Shown here piece by piece: positions 1-5,495 of a stretch of 5,495 nucleotides of DNA (the stretch's first letter is position 1; the number at the start of each line of letters is the position of its first letter). Source of the DNA: Bacillota bacterium (lineage in GTDB: Bacteria; Bacillota; Clostridia; Peptostreptococcales; Anaerovoracaceae). The DNA is taken from the NCBI GenBank assembly GCA_017621195.1, contig JAGATO010000202.1, positions 1 to 5,495 on the forward strand. The letters are read 5' to 3'. A program made the position numbers and the translations under genes. Under the pieces are notes generated by a model. It was not told the DNA's origin and did not search any database. It saw only the letters and a program-made list of their open reading frames with translations.

Positions 1-1
1 A

Positions 2-79
2 CCTGCACCGGTTGCTCCCGCTGCCCCGGCGGCTGCTCCTGCTCCCGCTGCGGCTGCTGCACCGGCAGCGCCTGCCGCC
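2..79 (+). repeat. Low-complexity Ala/Pro-coding tract
   Basis: Twenty-six consecutive codons encode 17 Ala, 8 Pro and 1 Val, giving a GCN/CCN-rich stretch of near-repeats (gctgct, gctcct, gctgcg). It lies inside the carrier CDS and encodes the flexible linker. It may continue to the left of the window. Codon choice is mixed (gct, gcc, gca, gcg), so it is a degenerate amino-acid repeat, not a perfect microsatellite. Confidence 0.8.
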
Positions 80-304
80 AGCCTGGGCGACGGCGAACCG
101 GTAAACTCCCCTATGCCCGGAAACATCATGGACGTTCGCTGCCAGGCGGGTCAGAAGGTCAAGAGCGGCAACATCCTGTTCATCCTGGAAGCCATGAAGA
201 TGGAAAACGAGATCGTTGCCCCCAGAGACGGTGTCATCGGCGCCGTAGGCGTAACGAAGGGTTCCACCGTAGACACCGGAAGCGTCCTGTGCACGCTGAA
301 ATAG
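2..304 (+). CDS. Biotin carboxyl carrier subunit of a Na+-translocating decarboxylase (5' partial)
   Basis: The reading frame is open from the left edge, so the start codon lies outside; 100 residues are visible. Residues 1-26 are an Ala/Pro-only linker (one Val), typical of the flexible arm in GcdC, MmdC and OadA-type carriers. From about residue 27 a biotinyl/lipoyl domain follows: MPGNIMDV (from residue 38), then EAMKMENEI (63-71), with the biotin-accepting lysine at residue 66 (bases 197-199), 34 residues from the C terminus as usual for this family. By family knowledge, biotin ligase modifies this lysine, and the swinging arm carries CO2 from a cytoplasmic carboxyltransferase to the membrane beta subunit. 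The beta subunit gene follows by 10 bases, which rules against the carrier belonging to acetyl-CoA carboxylase. Whether the missing N terminus is just more linker (separate gamma/C subunit) or a carboxyltransferase fused to the carrier cannot be seen. Substrate (glutaconyl-CoA, methylmalonyl-CoA or oxaloacetate) is unresolved. Confidence 0.93.
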   Translation, partial: PAPVAPAAPAAAPAPAAAAAPAAPAASLGDGEPVNSPMPGNIMDVRCQAGQKVKSGNILFILEAMKMENEIVAPRDGVIGAVGVTKGSTVDTGSVLCTLK

Positions 305-310
305 GAGGTG
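303..310 (+). promoter_or_regulatory. Shine-Dalgarno of the beta subunit, overlapping the carrier stop codon
   Basis: AGGAGGTG is a near-perfect match to the anti-Shine-Dalgarno sequence. It begins inside the TAG stop (302-304) of the carrier gene, and AGGAGG ends 6 bases before the ATG at 315. Ribosomes finishing the carrier would end on this site, so the two subunits are probably translationally coupled. It also fixes the beta-subunit start at 315. Confidence 0.85.
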
Positions 311-314
311 CTTC

Positions 315-1448
315 ATGGAATTTTCTCTGTTCACGGTTCTGGGTAAAATTTTCGCGGAATCCGGCTTTGCCGGGCTCATCGGAAATCCCGGAAACTTAAT
401 CATGATCATCATTGCCTGCGTTCTTTTGTACATGGGCATCGGTAAGAAATACGAACCGCTGCTGCTGGTTCCCATCGCCTTCGGTATGCTGCTGGCCAAT
501 CTGCCCTTTACAGGGCTGCTGGAAGAGGGTGGCCTTTTGAGCTTCTTCTACAAGGGAATTGAGTACGGAATTTACCCGTCGCTGATCTTCCTGGGCATCG
601 GCGCCATGACCGACTTCGGTCCGCTGATCGCCCGGCCCTCGTCGCTGCTGTTAGGCGCTGCGGCGCAGTTCGGTATTTTCTCCGCATTCCTGCTGGCTCT
701 GGCCCTGGGCTTTGAGCCTGCCGTTGCCGCTGCCATCGGTATCATCGGCGGCGCCGACGGCCCTACCGCCATCCTGGGAGCCTCCAAGCTGGCCAAGGAC
801 TATCTGCCGGCCATCGCTATTGCCGCCTATTCCTATATGGCGCTGATTCCCATGATCCAGCCGCCCATCATGAGGCTGCTGACCACGGAAAAGGAACGCT
901 CCGTCAAGATGGAACAGCTGCGTCCCGTATCCCGCCGCGAGAAGATCATCTTCCCCATCGCGGTTACGATCTTCGTCATCCTGCTGATTCCGGAAACCGC
1001 TCCGCTGATCGGGATGCTGATGCTGGGAAATCTGTTCAAGGAAAGCGGTGTGACCGACCGGCTGTCCGATACGGCTCAGAACGCGCTGTGCAACATCGTC
1101 ACCATCCCTCTGGGACTGTCCGTCGGCTGCAAGGCGACGGCGGAGAAGTTCCTGACCTTCGATACCATTTCCATCATCGTTCTGGGACTGCTGGCGTTCT
1201 GCCTGTCCACCATCGGCGGTCTGCTGTTGGGTAAGCTGATGTACAAGCTGTCCGGCGGAAAGATCAATCCGCTGATCGGTTCGGCCGGAGTTTCCGCCGT
1301 TCCCATGGCAGCACGAGTTTCCCAGATGGAAGGCCAGAAGGCAAATCCGTCCAACTTCCTGCTGATGCACGCCATGGGTCCCAATGTGGCCGGCGTCATC
1401 GGTTCTGCCGTTGCCGCAGGATTTATGATCAAGGTATTCGGTATGTAA
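315..1448 (+). CDS. Na+-translocating decarboxylase beta subunit (OadB/GcdB/MmdB family)
   Basis: A 377-residue polytopic membrane protein. It decarboxylates carboxybiotin on the partner carrier and couples the free energy to Na+ export, giving a sodium-motive force. Family signatures visible: an N-terminal IGNPGNLIM stretch (22-30) leading into the first hydrophobic span; [13 protein letters not shown] (96-108); the hallmark GGADGPTAI (145-153), whose Asp148 matches the functional Asp of the family (Asp203 in Klebsiella OadB); and [18 protein letters not shown] (352-369) near the C terminus. Hydrophobic segments lie at roughly 26-41, 47-65, 84-97, 108-130, 133-147, 162-183, 211-240, 262-272, 283-308 and 350-373. 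A charged loop (190-211) is probably cytoplasmic. The length fits the short GcdB/MmdB type (about 375 aa) better than enterobacterial OadB (433 aa), which mildly favours an acyl-CoA decarboxylase. The start is set by AGGAGG 6 bases upstream. It appears to be the last gene of its operon, since a terminator follows 58 bases after the stop. Confidence 0.95.
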   Translation: MEFSLFTVLGKIFAESGFAGLIGNPGNLIMIIIACVLLYMGIGKKYEPLLLVPIAFGMLLANLPFTGLLEEGGLLSFFYKGIEYGIYPSLIFLGIGAMTDFGPLIARPSSLLLGAAAQFGIFSAFLLALALGFEPAVAAAIGIIGGADGPTAILGASKLAKDYLPAIAIAAYSYMALIPMIQPPIMRLLTTEKERSVKMEQLRPVSRREKIIFPIAVTIFVILLIPETAPLIGMLMLGNLFKESGVTDRLSDTAQNALCNIVTIPLGLSVGCKATAEKFLTFDTISIIVLGLLAFCLSTIGGLLLGKLMYKLSGGKINPLIGSAGVSAVPMAARVSQMEGQKANPSNFLLMHAMGPNVAGVIGSAVAAGFMIKVFGM

Positions 1449-1460
1449 CATGAATAATGG

Positions 1461-1483
1461 CGTCTCCCGCGGTATGAGAGACG
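1461..1483 (+). other. Short hairpin between beta-subunit stop and terminator
   Basis: CGTCTC (1461-1466) pairs perfectly with GAGACG (1478-1483) around an 11-base loop. It lies 12 bases after the beta-subunit stop and is not followed by a T run, so it is not a terminator itself. It could protect the mRNA 3' end or be chance; a 6-bp stem is weak evidence. Confidence 0.3.
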
Positions 1484-1506
1484 ATGATATGAAAACGTGA
1501 TGTTCG

Positions 1507-1545
1507 AAACGGCGCAGCAGCCAAGTACTGCTGCGCTGTTTTTTT
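1507..1545 (+). terminator. Rho-independent terminator of the decarboxylase operon
   Basis: GCGCAGCAG (1512-1520) pairs perfectly with CTGCTGCGC (1528-1536) around a 7-base loop. The stem can lengthen through a G-T wobble (1511/1537), a C-G pair (1510/1538) and A-T pairs (1507-1509 with 1539-1541). Seven T residues (1539-1545) follow directly. This is a textbook intrinsic terminator for rightward transcription, separating the decarboxylase operon from addBA. The reverse strand lacks an equivalent long U run, so it looks one-directional. Confidence 0.92.
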
Positions 1546-1566
1546 GCGGGAAAAAATGCCAACCTC

Positions 1567-1597
1567 CGAACAAATCACCTGTGCTTTCGTGTATAAT
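1567..1597 (+). promoter_or_regulatory. Putative sigma-A type promoter of addBA
   Basis: A consensus -10 box TATAAT sits at 1592-1597, 47 bases after the terminator T run and 72 bases before the addB ATG. The -35 is poor: the best candidate is CGAACA (1567-1572; 3 of 6 matches, with a long 19-base spacer), and no better hexamer is found at 16-18 bases. A TG pair directly abuts the -10 but is one base off the extended -10 position. The predicted transcription start is around 1603-1605. The placement between a terminator and the next gene supports it; the weak -35 suggests modest constitutive expression. Confidence 0.55.
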
Positions 1598-1604
1598 GTA
1601 GCTA

Positions 1605-1673
1605 ATGAGGACGGTCGGACAGAGCGATGGAGCACGACGGCCAGTCCGTGATGTGACGAGGAAACGACAATGA
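1605..1673 (+). other. Possible 22-codon upstream ORF overlapping the addB start
   Basis: ATG at 1605 opens a 22-residue frame beginning MRTVGQSDG and ending in TGA at 1671-1673. The stop overlaps the addB start as ATGA. Six of 22 residues are Arg. There is no Shine-Dalgarno, and the ATG falls at or within about two bases of the transcription start predicted from the -10 box, so translation would have to be leaderless. It is in a different frame from addB and so is not a lost AddB N terminus. A 22-codon open frame in this sequence could easily be chance; existence as a gene is unproven. Confidence 0.15.
1658..1664 (+). promoter_or_regulatory. Ribosome binding site of addB
   Basis: GAGGAAA, with GAGGA ending 7 bases before the ATG at 1670. 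The addB frame has a stop at 1649-1651 and no ATG, GTG or TTG between it and 1670. This site therefore decides the start, and no longer N terminus is possible. Confidence 0.7.
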
Positions 1674-4354
1674 GAAAAAAACAGTATGTAATTGCAAAGG
1701 GACTTCCGGGACAGGAGATTTTGAAGAGCCGGGCCATGAGCGGCGAAGACGTGTACGGCTGGCACTTCATGACGCCATCGCAGCTGGCTTCGGAGATCCG
1801 CCAGAGCTACGGGATCTGTCTGGAACGGCCGGTACTGTCTCAGGCGGAGGCGGTATTTCTGCTGTATGAATTGCTGCAGAACAGCGAGAAGGTTCAGCCG
1901 TATTTTACGGCACGCAGCATCGCCGACGTACAGACGGCCATGACTTCCATCCAGAGGCTGCGGATGCAGCTGCCGGCGGAGGAGCCGGAGGGTGAGGGAC
2001 TTCGCCGGCTGTTGAGAGCCGGCGAGGAAGGCGGTGTCATTCCGCAGAAGAACGAGGCCATGCTGGAGGAGCTGGCCCTACCGTATCTGAAGGCCTTGGA
2101 GGACCGGGGACTGGAAGATGCGGTGACGGTTCTGCGCCGCACCGTGTGCGAAGGAAAGAACCACGAGCTGCCTCTGTTGGACGGTACGGGCTGGATGGTA
2201 GAGGAACGGCCCCTGGCTCCGCTGGAGCGTCAGCTGGTTCTTCTCGCCTTTGGACTGGTGAATATCGAAAAGGAGGAGGAGCTCTTGTCCCGCGGCTGCG
2301 GGGCGGAGGGCTCCGTGCGCAAGTTTAACGCTTACGGCGCTTCCAATGAGGTGCGCCGCATCGTGGAAGAGATCCGGGCGGACGGAAAGCCGCTGGATCA
2401 GTATCTTGTGGCCTGTGCCGATCCGGCGAAATACGAACCGCTGTTTTGCGAATATGGAGGACTGAGCTTCACCGGTGACAGCGGCCGTCGGGTTTCCGGC
2501 GCCAGGGTCTGTCTGGTGGCGGAAAAGATCCTGCAGTGGCACCGCAATGCCTATACGAGGGAGTCTTTCCAGGCGCTGGCCGATGAGTTGGATTCCGCAT
2601 GGCTGCGGCGGAAGATGATGGAGGACGGGATCGAAGAGAGGGAGACGTATCGCCTCTGGAATACGGTGCTGTCCATGGCAAAGCAGCTGTACTTTTCCCT
2701 GGATCCGGAGGAAAACCTGCGGCGGCTGGCTGCGCTGGAAACGATTTTAGACGGAGGCGAAGAAGCGAACGCAAAGGAAAAGAAGAAGGCGATGCCCTAC
2801 GGACAGATCTTCGCCCGGAGCATGACGGTCCGAACCATTTTGGAGACCATGGTTTGGCGCAGAGATACCGACGGCTTTGAGCCGCGCAGTCACAGCGTGT
2901 TCCTGGAGCTTCTGGATGCGGCGCTGCGTTGGAATCCCAAAGCGGAGATCGAAGTGCTGCCCGCGGTGATCCAGCTATTTTCGGAGCAACGGATCGGCGG
3001 AGGCTCTCCGGAGGCCGGAAAGGTCTACCTTTGTCGCTGGGATAAGGCGCATCTGTATCGCCGTCCCATCGTCTATCTCTGCGGTCTTCAGAGCCTGACG
3101 GGAAGTCTGTCGGAAAACGCCTTCCTCCTGGACGGTGACATTCGGGCGATTCGCACCGTGACGCTTCAGTCGGATCTGCGGACCACCACGGAACAGATCC
3201 AGAAGCGCAGCGAGGATCTTCGGAGGATCGTTTCCTATTTGAAGGAGAGCGGGACCAGACTGACCCTGTCCTGGTCCGATTACAGCCTCAGCGAACTGAA
3301 AGCCCTGTCCGTCCCGGCGGTTCTGTGGGAGATCGAAGGAGACATGGAAAAGCGGGCCGGCTTTGTATTGGAAAAGATGGACGATGACGATTCCGACGGA
3401 AGCGATACTGCGGTTTCTTCGCGGGGATTGGGAACGCTGCCGCTGCTGACGGTGACGCCTTCCTCGGCGGAAAAGATGCTGAAGTGTCCCTATTCCTTTG
3501 TGCTGACCAAAATCCTCGGAATCCGAGAGCCGGAAGATGAGGATTCTCAGACCATCTGGCTCAATGCTGCTGAGAAAGGAACGTTCTGCCACAGCGTGTT
3601 CGAACAGTACGTCCGGTGGGAGCGAAGCGAAGAGACGAGAGAACGGTTCAAAACCATGGACGCTGAGACGATTCAACAGGAGAAAAAGGCCAGAATGGAA
3701 GAACTGGGAGAACGGTATCTGGCAGAGTGGAGGATTCGCAAGCCCTATCGCGGAAATGAAGAGAGAAGCAGGCGTGAGTTAAGCGCCATCCTCGACGGTT
3801 TTTTGAGACTTTGGGAGACCATCCCCGAAGGGTCGGTGGAAATGACCGAAACGAAGATCGAGGATCGGCCCATCGTCGACGGAAAGCTGCAGTGTCACGG
3901 TATTCCCGATCTGGTCATGGATCTGGATCAACAGGGGATCTCTGTTCTGGATTACAAGACCGGAAAGGATGTCAAGCATAAGGAAAACGACGCTGTCACC
4001 TGCGTCCAGACGCTGTTGTACTGCATGATGCTGAACCAGAAGGAATACGGGGATCGGAAGCTGAGCACCCGCTACCTGTACCCGCTGGCGGAAAAGAGCG
4101 TGGGATGCAGGTTCGACGATTCCGTGAAGACGACGGTGGTCGGTCTGTTTCAGAATGCTATTTCGGCCATGGAGACGGGGACGGACTGGCTGGCAACGGA
4201 TCATGAGACGGGAGCAAAGGCGACGACTGCCGGAAATCCCGCCTGCAGCTGGTGTAAGCTGAGGGAATTCTGCACCCGTGACACGGACGTAAGCCAGCGG
4301 CTGTTTGAGAACGAAGAAGAGAAAGAGGAGGAGAACAGCGATGATGACAGATAG
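1670..4354 (+). CDS. addB: AddB-type PD-(D/E)XK nuclease subunit of the AddAB helicase-nuclease
   Basis: An 894-residue protein, probably cytoplasmic, that pairs with AddA to unwind and resect double-strand breaks for RecA loading. The C-terminal nuclease is clear: TVTPSSAEKMLKCPYSF (from 594), KGTFCHSVFE with His641, Asp747 in GIPDLVMD, DYKTG (761-765) with the catalytic Asp761 and Lys763, and the QxxxY motif (Gln780, Tyr784). Four cysteines form the AddB iron-sulfur staple: Cys606 before the nuclease and C-X2-C-X5-C (859, 862, 868) after it. Residues 1 to about 590 match a helicase-like AddB fold in general character only; no Walker A is visible anywhere, although Bacillus AddB (about 1166 aa) has one at its N terminus. 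An Asp-rich linker (571-579) separates the two halves, and the last 14 residues are strongly acidic. The first in-frame start is forced by a stop at 1649. It overlaps addA by 14 bases. Nuclease family and AddA partnership are firm; the exact AddB subfamily is less so. Confidence 0.9.
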   Translation: MRKKQYVIAKGLPGQEILKSRAMSGEDVYGWHFMTPSQLASEIRQSYGICLERPVLSQAEAVFLLYELLQNSEKVQPYFTARSIADVQTAMTSIQRLRMQLPAEEPEGEGLRRLLRAGEEGGVIPQKNEAMLEELALPYLKALEDRGLEDAVTVLRRTVCEGKNHELPLLDGTGWMVEERPLAPLERQLVLLAFGLVNIEKEEELLSRGCGAEGSVRKFNAYGASNEVRRIVEEIRADGKPLDQYLVACADPAKYEPLFCEYGGLSFTGDSGRRVSGARVCLVAEKILQWHRNAYTRESFQALADELDSAWLRRKMMEDGIEERETYRLWNTVLSMAKQLYFSLDPEENLRRLAALETILDGGEEANAKEKKKAMPYGQIFARSMTVRTILETMVWRRDTDGFEPRSHSVFLELLDAALRWNPKAEIEVLPAVIQLFSEQRIGGGSPEAGKVYLCRWDKAHLYRRPIVYLCGLQSLTGSLSENAFLLDGDIRAIRTVTLQSDLRTTTEQIQKRSEDLRRIVSYLKESGTRLTLSWSDYSLSELKALSVPAVLWEIEGDMEKRAGFVLEKMDDDDSDGSDTAVSSRGLGTLPLLTVTPSSAEKMLKCPYSFVLTKILGIREPEDEDSQTIWLNAAEKGTFCHSVFEQYVRWERSEETRERFKTMDAETIQQEKKARMEELGERYLAEWRIRKPYRGNEERSRRELSAILDGFLRLWETIPEGSVEMTETKIEDRPIVDGKLQCHGIPDLVMDLDQQGISVLDYKTGKDVKHKENDAVTCVQTLLYCMMLNQKEYGDRKLSTRYLYPLAEKSVGCRFDDSVKTTVVGLFQNAISAMETGTDWLATDHETGAKATTAGNPACSWCKLREFCTRDTDVSQRLFENEEEKEEENSDDDR
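4326..4333 (+). promoter_or_regulatory. Ribosome binding site of addA, inside the addB tail
   Basis: AGGAGGAG lies within the codons for the Glu-rich addB C terminus. AGGAGG ends 9 bases before the ATG at 4341 and 12 bases before a second in-frame ATG at 4344, favouring 4341. The site is read while addB is being translated, so addA expression is probably coupled to addB. Confidence 0.75.
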
Positions 4355-5495
4355 AGAAGCGAGAGAACGAATCGTCAGTCCGGAGTCGCTGGACCGAAAT
4401 CTGTTTCTCAACGCGGGAGCCGGTTCCGGTAAGACGGAAAGCCTGGTGCGTCGCGTTCTGACATTGATCAAACACGGAACGGCCATGGATTCCATCGTAG
4501 CCATCACCTTTACGAAGGAAGCGGCGCGCATGTTCTACGACCGCATCGGACGCGAATTGATAAAGGCGGCGACGGAAGCCGCCGATCGCGGTGCGGGCGA
4601 AGAGGCAGAGCGCCTCAACGAGGCGCTGCGGTCCATCGATCAGGCCTTCTTCGGTACCATCGACAGCTTCTGTCGAAAACTCCTGATGGAGCATCCGCAG
4701 GAAGCCGGCATCAGCTCCCGGTTCGTTCCTCTGGAACGAGAGGCGGAGCAGCAGGCCTTCTGCATGGAACTGTTCACCGCCATGCAGAGGACGCAGACGC
4801 CGAAATCGCTGTGGGAGCAGTACGACGAGCTGCGCGGTTACGGCATCGGCACCGGCGACTTTCAGCAGATGATCATGACCGGATGGAGCGCATCATCCTT
4901 CACCATGGAACCCGGTCCCAAGCCGGACGATCTTGTCATCGATCCTGCGGAATACGCGGAATGCGAGAAAGAAGCGCAGTGGCTCATGAACTTTCTGGAG
5001 GAGTGCTTTCTGGGAGAGACGGCCAGCTGTACGCCCTTCTCCAAGGCCAATGAGGAGACTTTTCGGAAGATCAAACGGACGCTGCGGATCGAGGAAAAGG
5101 TTGCGGCCTATCGCGCTGTGGCCGCGTTGAATGAATTCGTAGAGGGACTTCCCAAGACGAAACAGAAGAAAGAATTGTCTGCTATGGCCTCCTCCAATCC
5201 GAGGTTGAAGGCCGGACTGGAAACGCTGGAACGGCTGGCACAGCGGGCGGAGGTGGTATTGACCGCCTTCGGAAAGGAGAAATATTACAAGAGCATCCTG
5301 TTCATCGAAGCCTTCTGTACATACGTGCAGGAGCAGATGGAAGACCGGGGACTGGCCACCTTTGACAGCTGTCTGCTGGCGGCGGTGAAGATGCTGCGGA
5401 TGGATGCCAGACAGGGCGGTGCGCTGACTGCCTACATTCAGAACCGGTATCGCCGATTTCTGGTGGACGAATATCAGGATACCAGCGGCCTCCAG
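4341..5495 (+). CDS. addA: AddA helicase subunit, UvrD/RecB-like SF1A (3' partial)
   Basis: The frame is open to the right edge; 385 residues are visible. It is the ATP-driven 3'-5' motor of AddAB. SF1A motifs appear in order: Walker A AGAGSGKT (25-32, Lys31); motif Ia IVAITFTKEAA (52-62), which contacts single-stranded DNA; FFGTIDSFCRKLL (103-115), the TxHxF-like motif with Asp where many UvrD-like helicases have His; and Walker B FLVDEYQDT (373-381) with Asp376 and Glu377. Residues 334-338 (EDRGL) precede the conserved region that leads to motif II. Family members usually run beyond 1000 residues, with motifs III-VI and a C-terminal nuclease; those lie outside the window, so whether this AddA keeps its own nuclease is unknown. 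ATG 4341 is preferred over ATG 4344 by Shine-Dalgarno spacing. It overlaps addB by 14 bases in another frame. AddB upstream with its iron-sulfur nuclease makes AddA a better name than RecB, PcrA or UvrD. Confidence 0.9.
   Translation, partial: MMTDREARERIVSPESLDRNLFLNAGAGSGKTESLVRRVLTLIKHGTAMDSIVAITFTKEAARMFYDRIGRELIKAATEAADRGAGEEAERLNEALRSIDQAFFGTIDSFCRKLLMEHPQEAGISSRFVPLEREAEQQAFCMELFTAMQRTQTPKSLWEQYDELRGYGIGTGDFQQMIMTGWSASSFTMEPGPKPDDLVIDPAEYAECEKEAQWLMNFLEECFLGETASCTPFSKANEETFRKIKRTLRIEEKVAAYRAVAALNEFVEGLPKTKQKKELSAMASSNPRLKAGLETLERLAQRAEVVLTAFGKEKYYKSILFIEAFCTYVQEQMEDRGLATFDSCLLAAVKMLRMDARQGGALTAYIQNRYRRFLVDEYQDTSGLQ

Noticed and set aside
651..1562. Long reverse-strand open frame (303 aa) opposite the beta subunit
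   Set aside because: It is antisense to a certain membrane protein gene. The translation is rich in Gln, Arg, His and Gly with no domain, which is typical of a mirror frame in GC-rich DNA, and it runs through the terminator hairpin.
1501..1589. Possible LexA/SOS operator upstream of addB (CGAAC near 1567, TTCG near 1586, GTTCGAAAC near 1502)
   Set aside because: The half sites do not form the CGAACnnnnGTTCG palindrome: spacing is wrong and the copies are partial. No SOS box can be supported.
1611..1650. Stem-loop in the addB leader (CGGAC 1616-1620 with GTCCG 1644-1648), considered as a riboswitch or attenuator
   Set aside because: There are only 5 base pairs with a large loop and no T run or alternative pairing. 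It does not resemble any riboswitch core I know.
1449..1669. The 221-base intergenic region as a site for a hidden small gene or integrated element
   Set aside because: No inverted terminal repeats, target duplications or tRNA-like fold were found. The content is explained by a small hairpin, a terminator, a promoter and a short leader.
1076..1770. Reverse-strand open frames of 229 and 113 aa across the beta subunit 3' end and intergenic region
   Set aside because: They cross the terminator and the addB promoter and start, no recognisable domain or good ribosome binding site was seen, and their composition is that of a shadow frame.
2975..4694. Several reverse-strand open frames (150-250 aa) opposite addB and addA, and short + strand frames inside addB
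   Set aside because: All overlap strongly supported coding sequence in other frames. Their Arg/Ser/Pro-rich translations follow from the host gene's codons and contain no family motif.
4811..5053. An 80-aa + strand frame within addA
   Set aside because: It is in a different frame from addA, which is continuous from 4341 to the right edge with helicase motifs on both sides of it (103-115 and 373-381), so no frameshift is needed.

Overview
The window is about 5.5 kb of fairly GC-rich DNA in which every gene reads on the + strand. It has two functional blocks separated by a short intergenic region with a terminator and a promoter. The gene content points to an anaerobic or fermentative Firmicute, most likely a high-GC member of the Clostridia. 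The clues are a biotin-dependent Na+-pumping decarboxylase with an Ala/Pro-linker carrier protein and a short GcdB/MmdB-like beta subunit, an AddAB-type (not RecBCD-type) recombination nuclease in the order addB-addA, and strong AGGAGG ribosome binding sites. This placement is inference from gene content; no marker gene is present.

Block 1 (1-1545) is the 3' end of a sodium-translocating decarboxylase operon. It opens inside a biotin carboxyl carrier protein, cut by the window edge, with a 26-residue Ala/Pro linker followed by a complete biotinyl domain carrying EAMKMENEI. Ten bases later comes the complete membrane beta subunit (377 aa, GGADGPT motif), whose Shine-Dalgarno overlaps the carrier's stop codon. 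The carrier takes CO2 from an acyl-CoA or oxaloacetate carboxyltransferase, presumably encoded upstream, to the beta subunit, which decarboxylates carboxybiotin and exports Na+. The substrate cannot be fixed from this window. A strong intrinsic terminator (1507-1545) closes the operon.

Block 2 (1592-5495) starts with a TATAAT -10 box, a ~65-base leader, and then addB (894 aa), which overlaps addA by 14 bases. AddB has an intact C-terminal PD-(D/E)XK nuclease with the four cysteines of the AddB iron-sulfur staple, but no Walker A motif, and is short for the family. AddA is present only as its N-terminal 385 residues, from Walker A to the Walker B DEYQDT, and runs off the right edge. Together they would form the helicase-nuclease that resects double-strand breaks for RecA-dependent repair.

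I found no mobile element, CRISPR array, tRNA or rRNA, and no clear sign of a wholly new system. The points worth a second look are small: a possible leaderless upstream ORF whose stop overlaps the addB start, the short AddB without an ATP site, and an acidic AddB tail whose codons also form the addA ribosome binding site.
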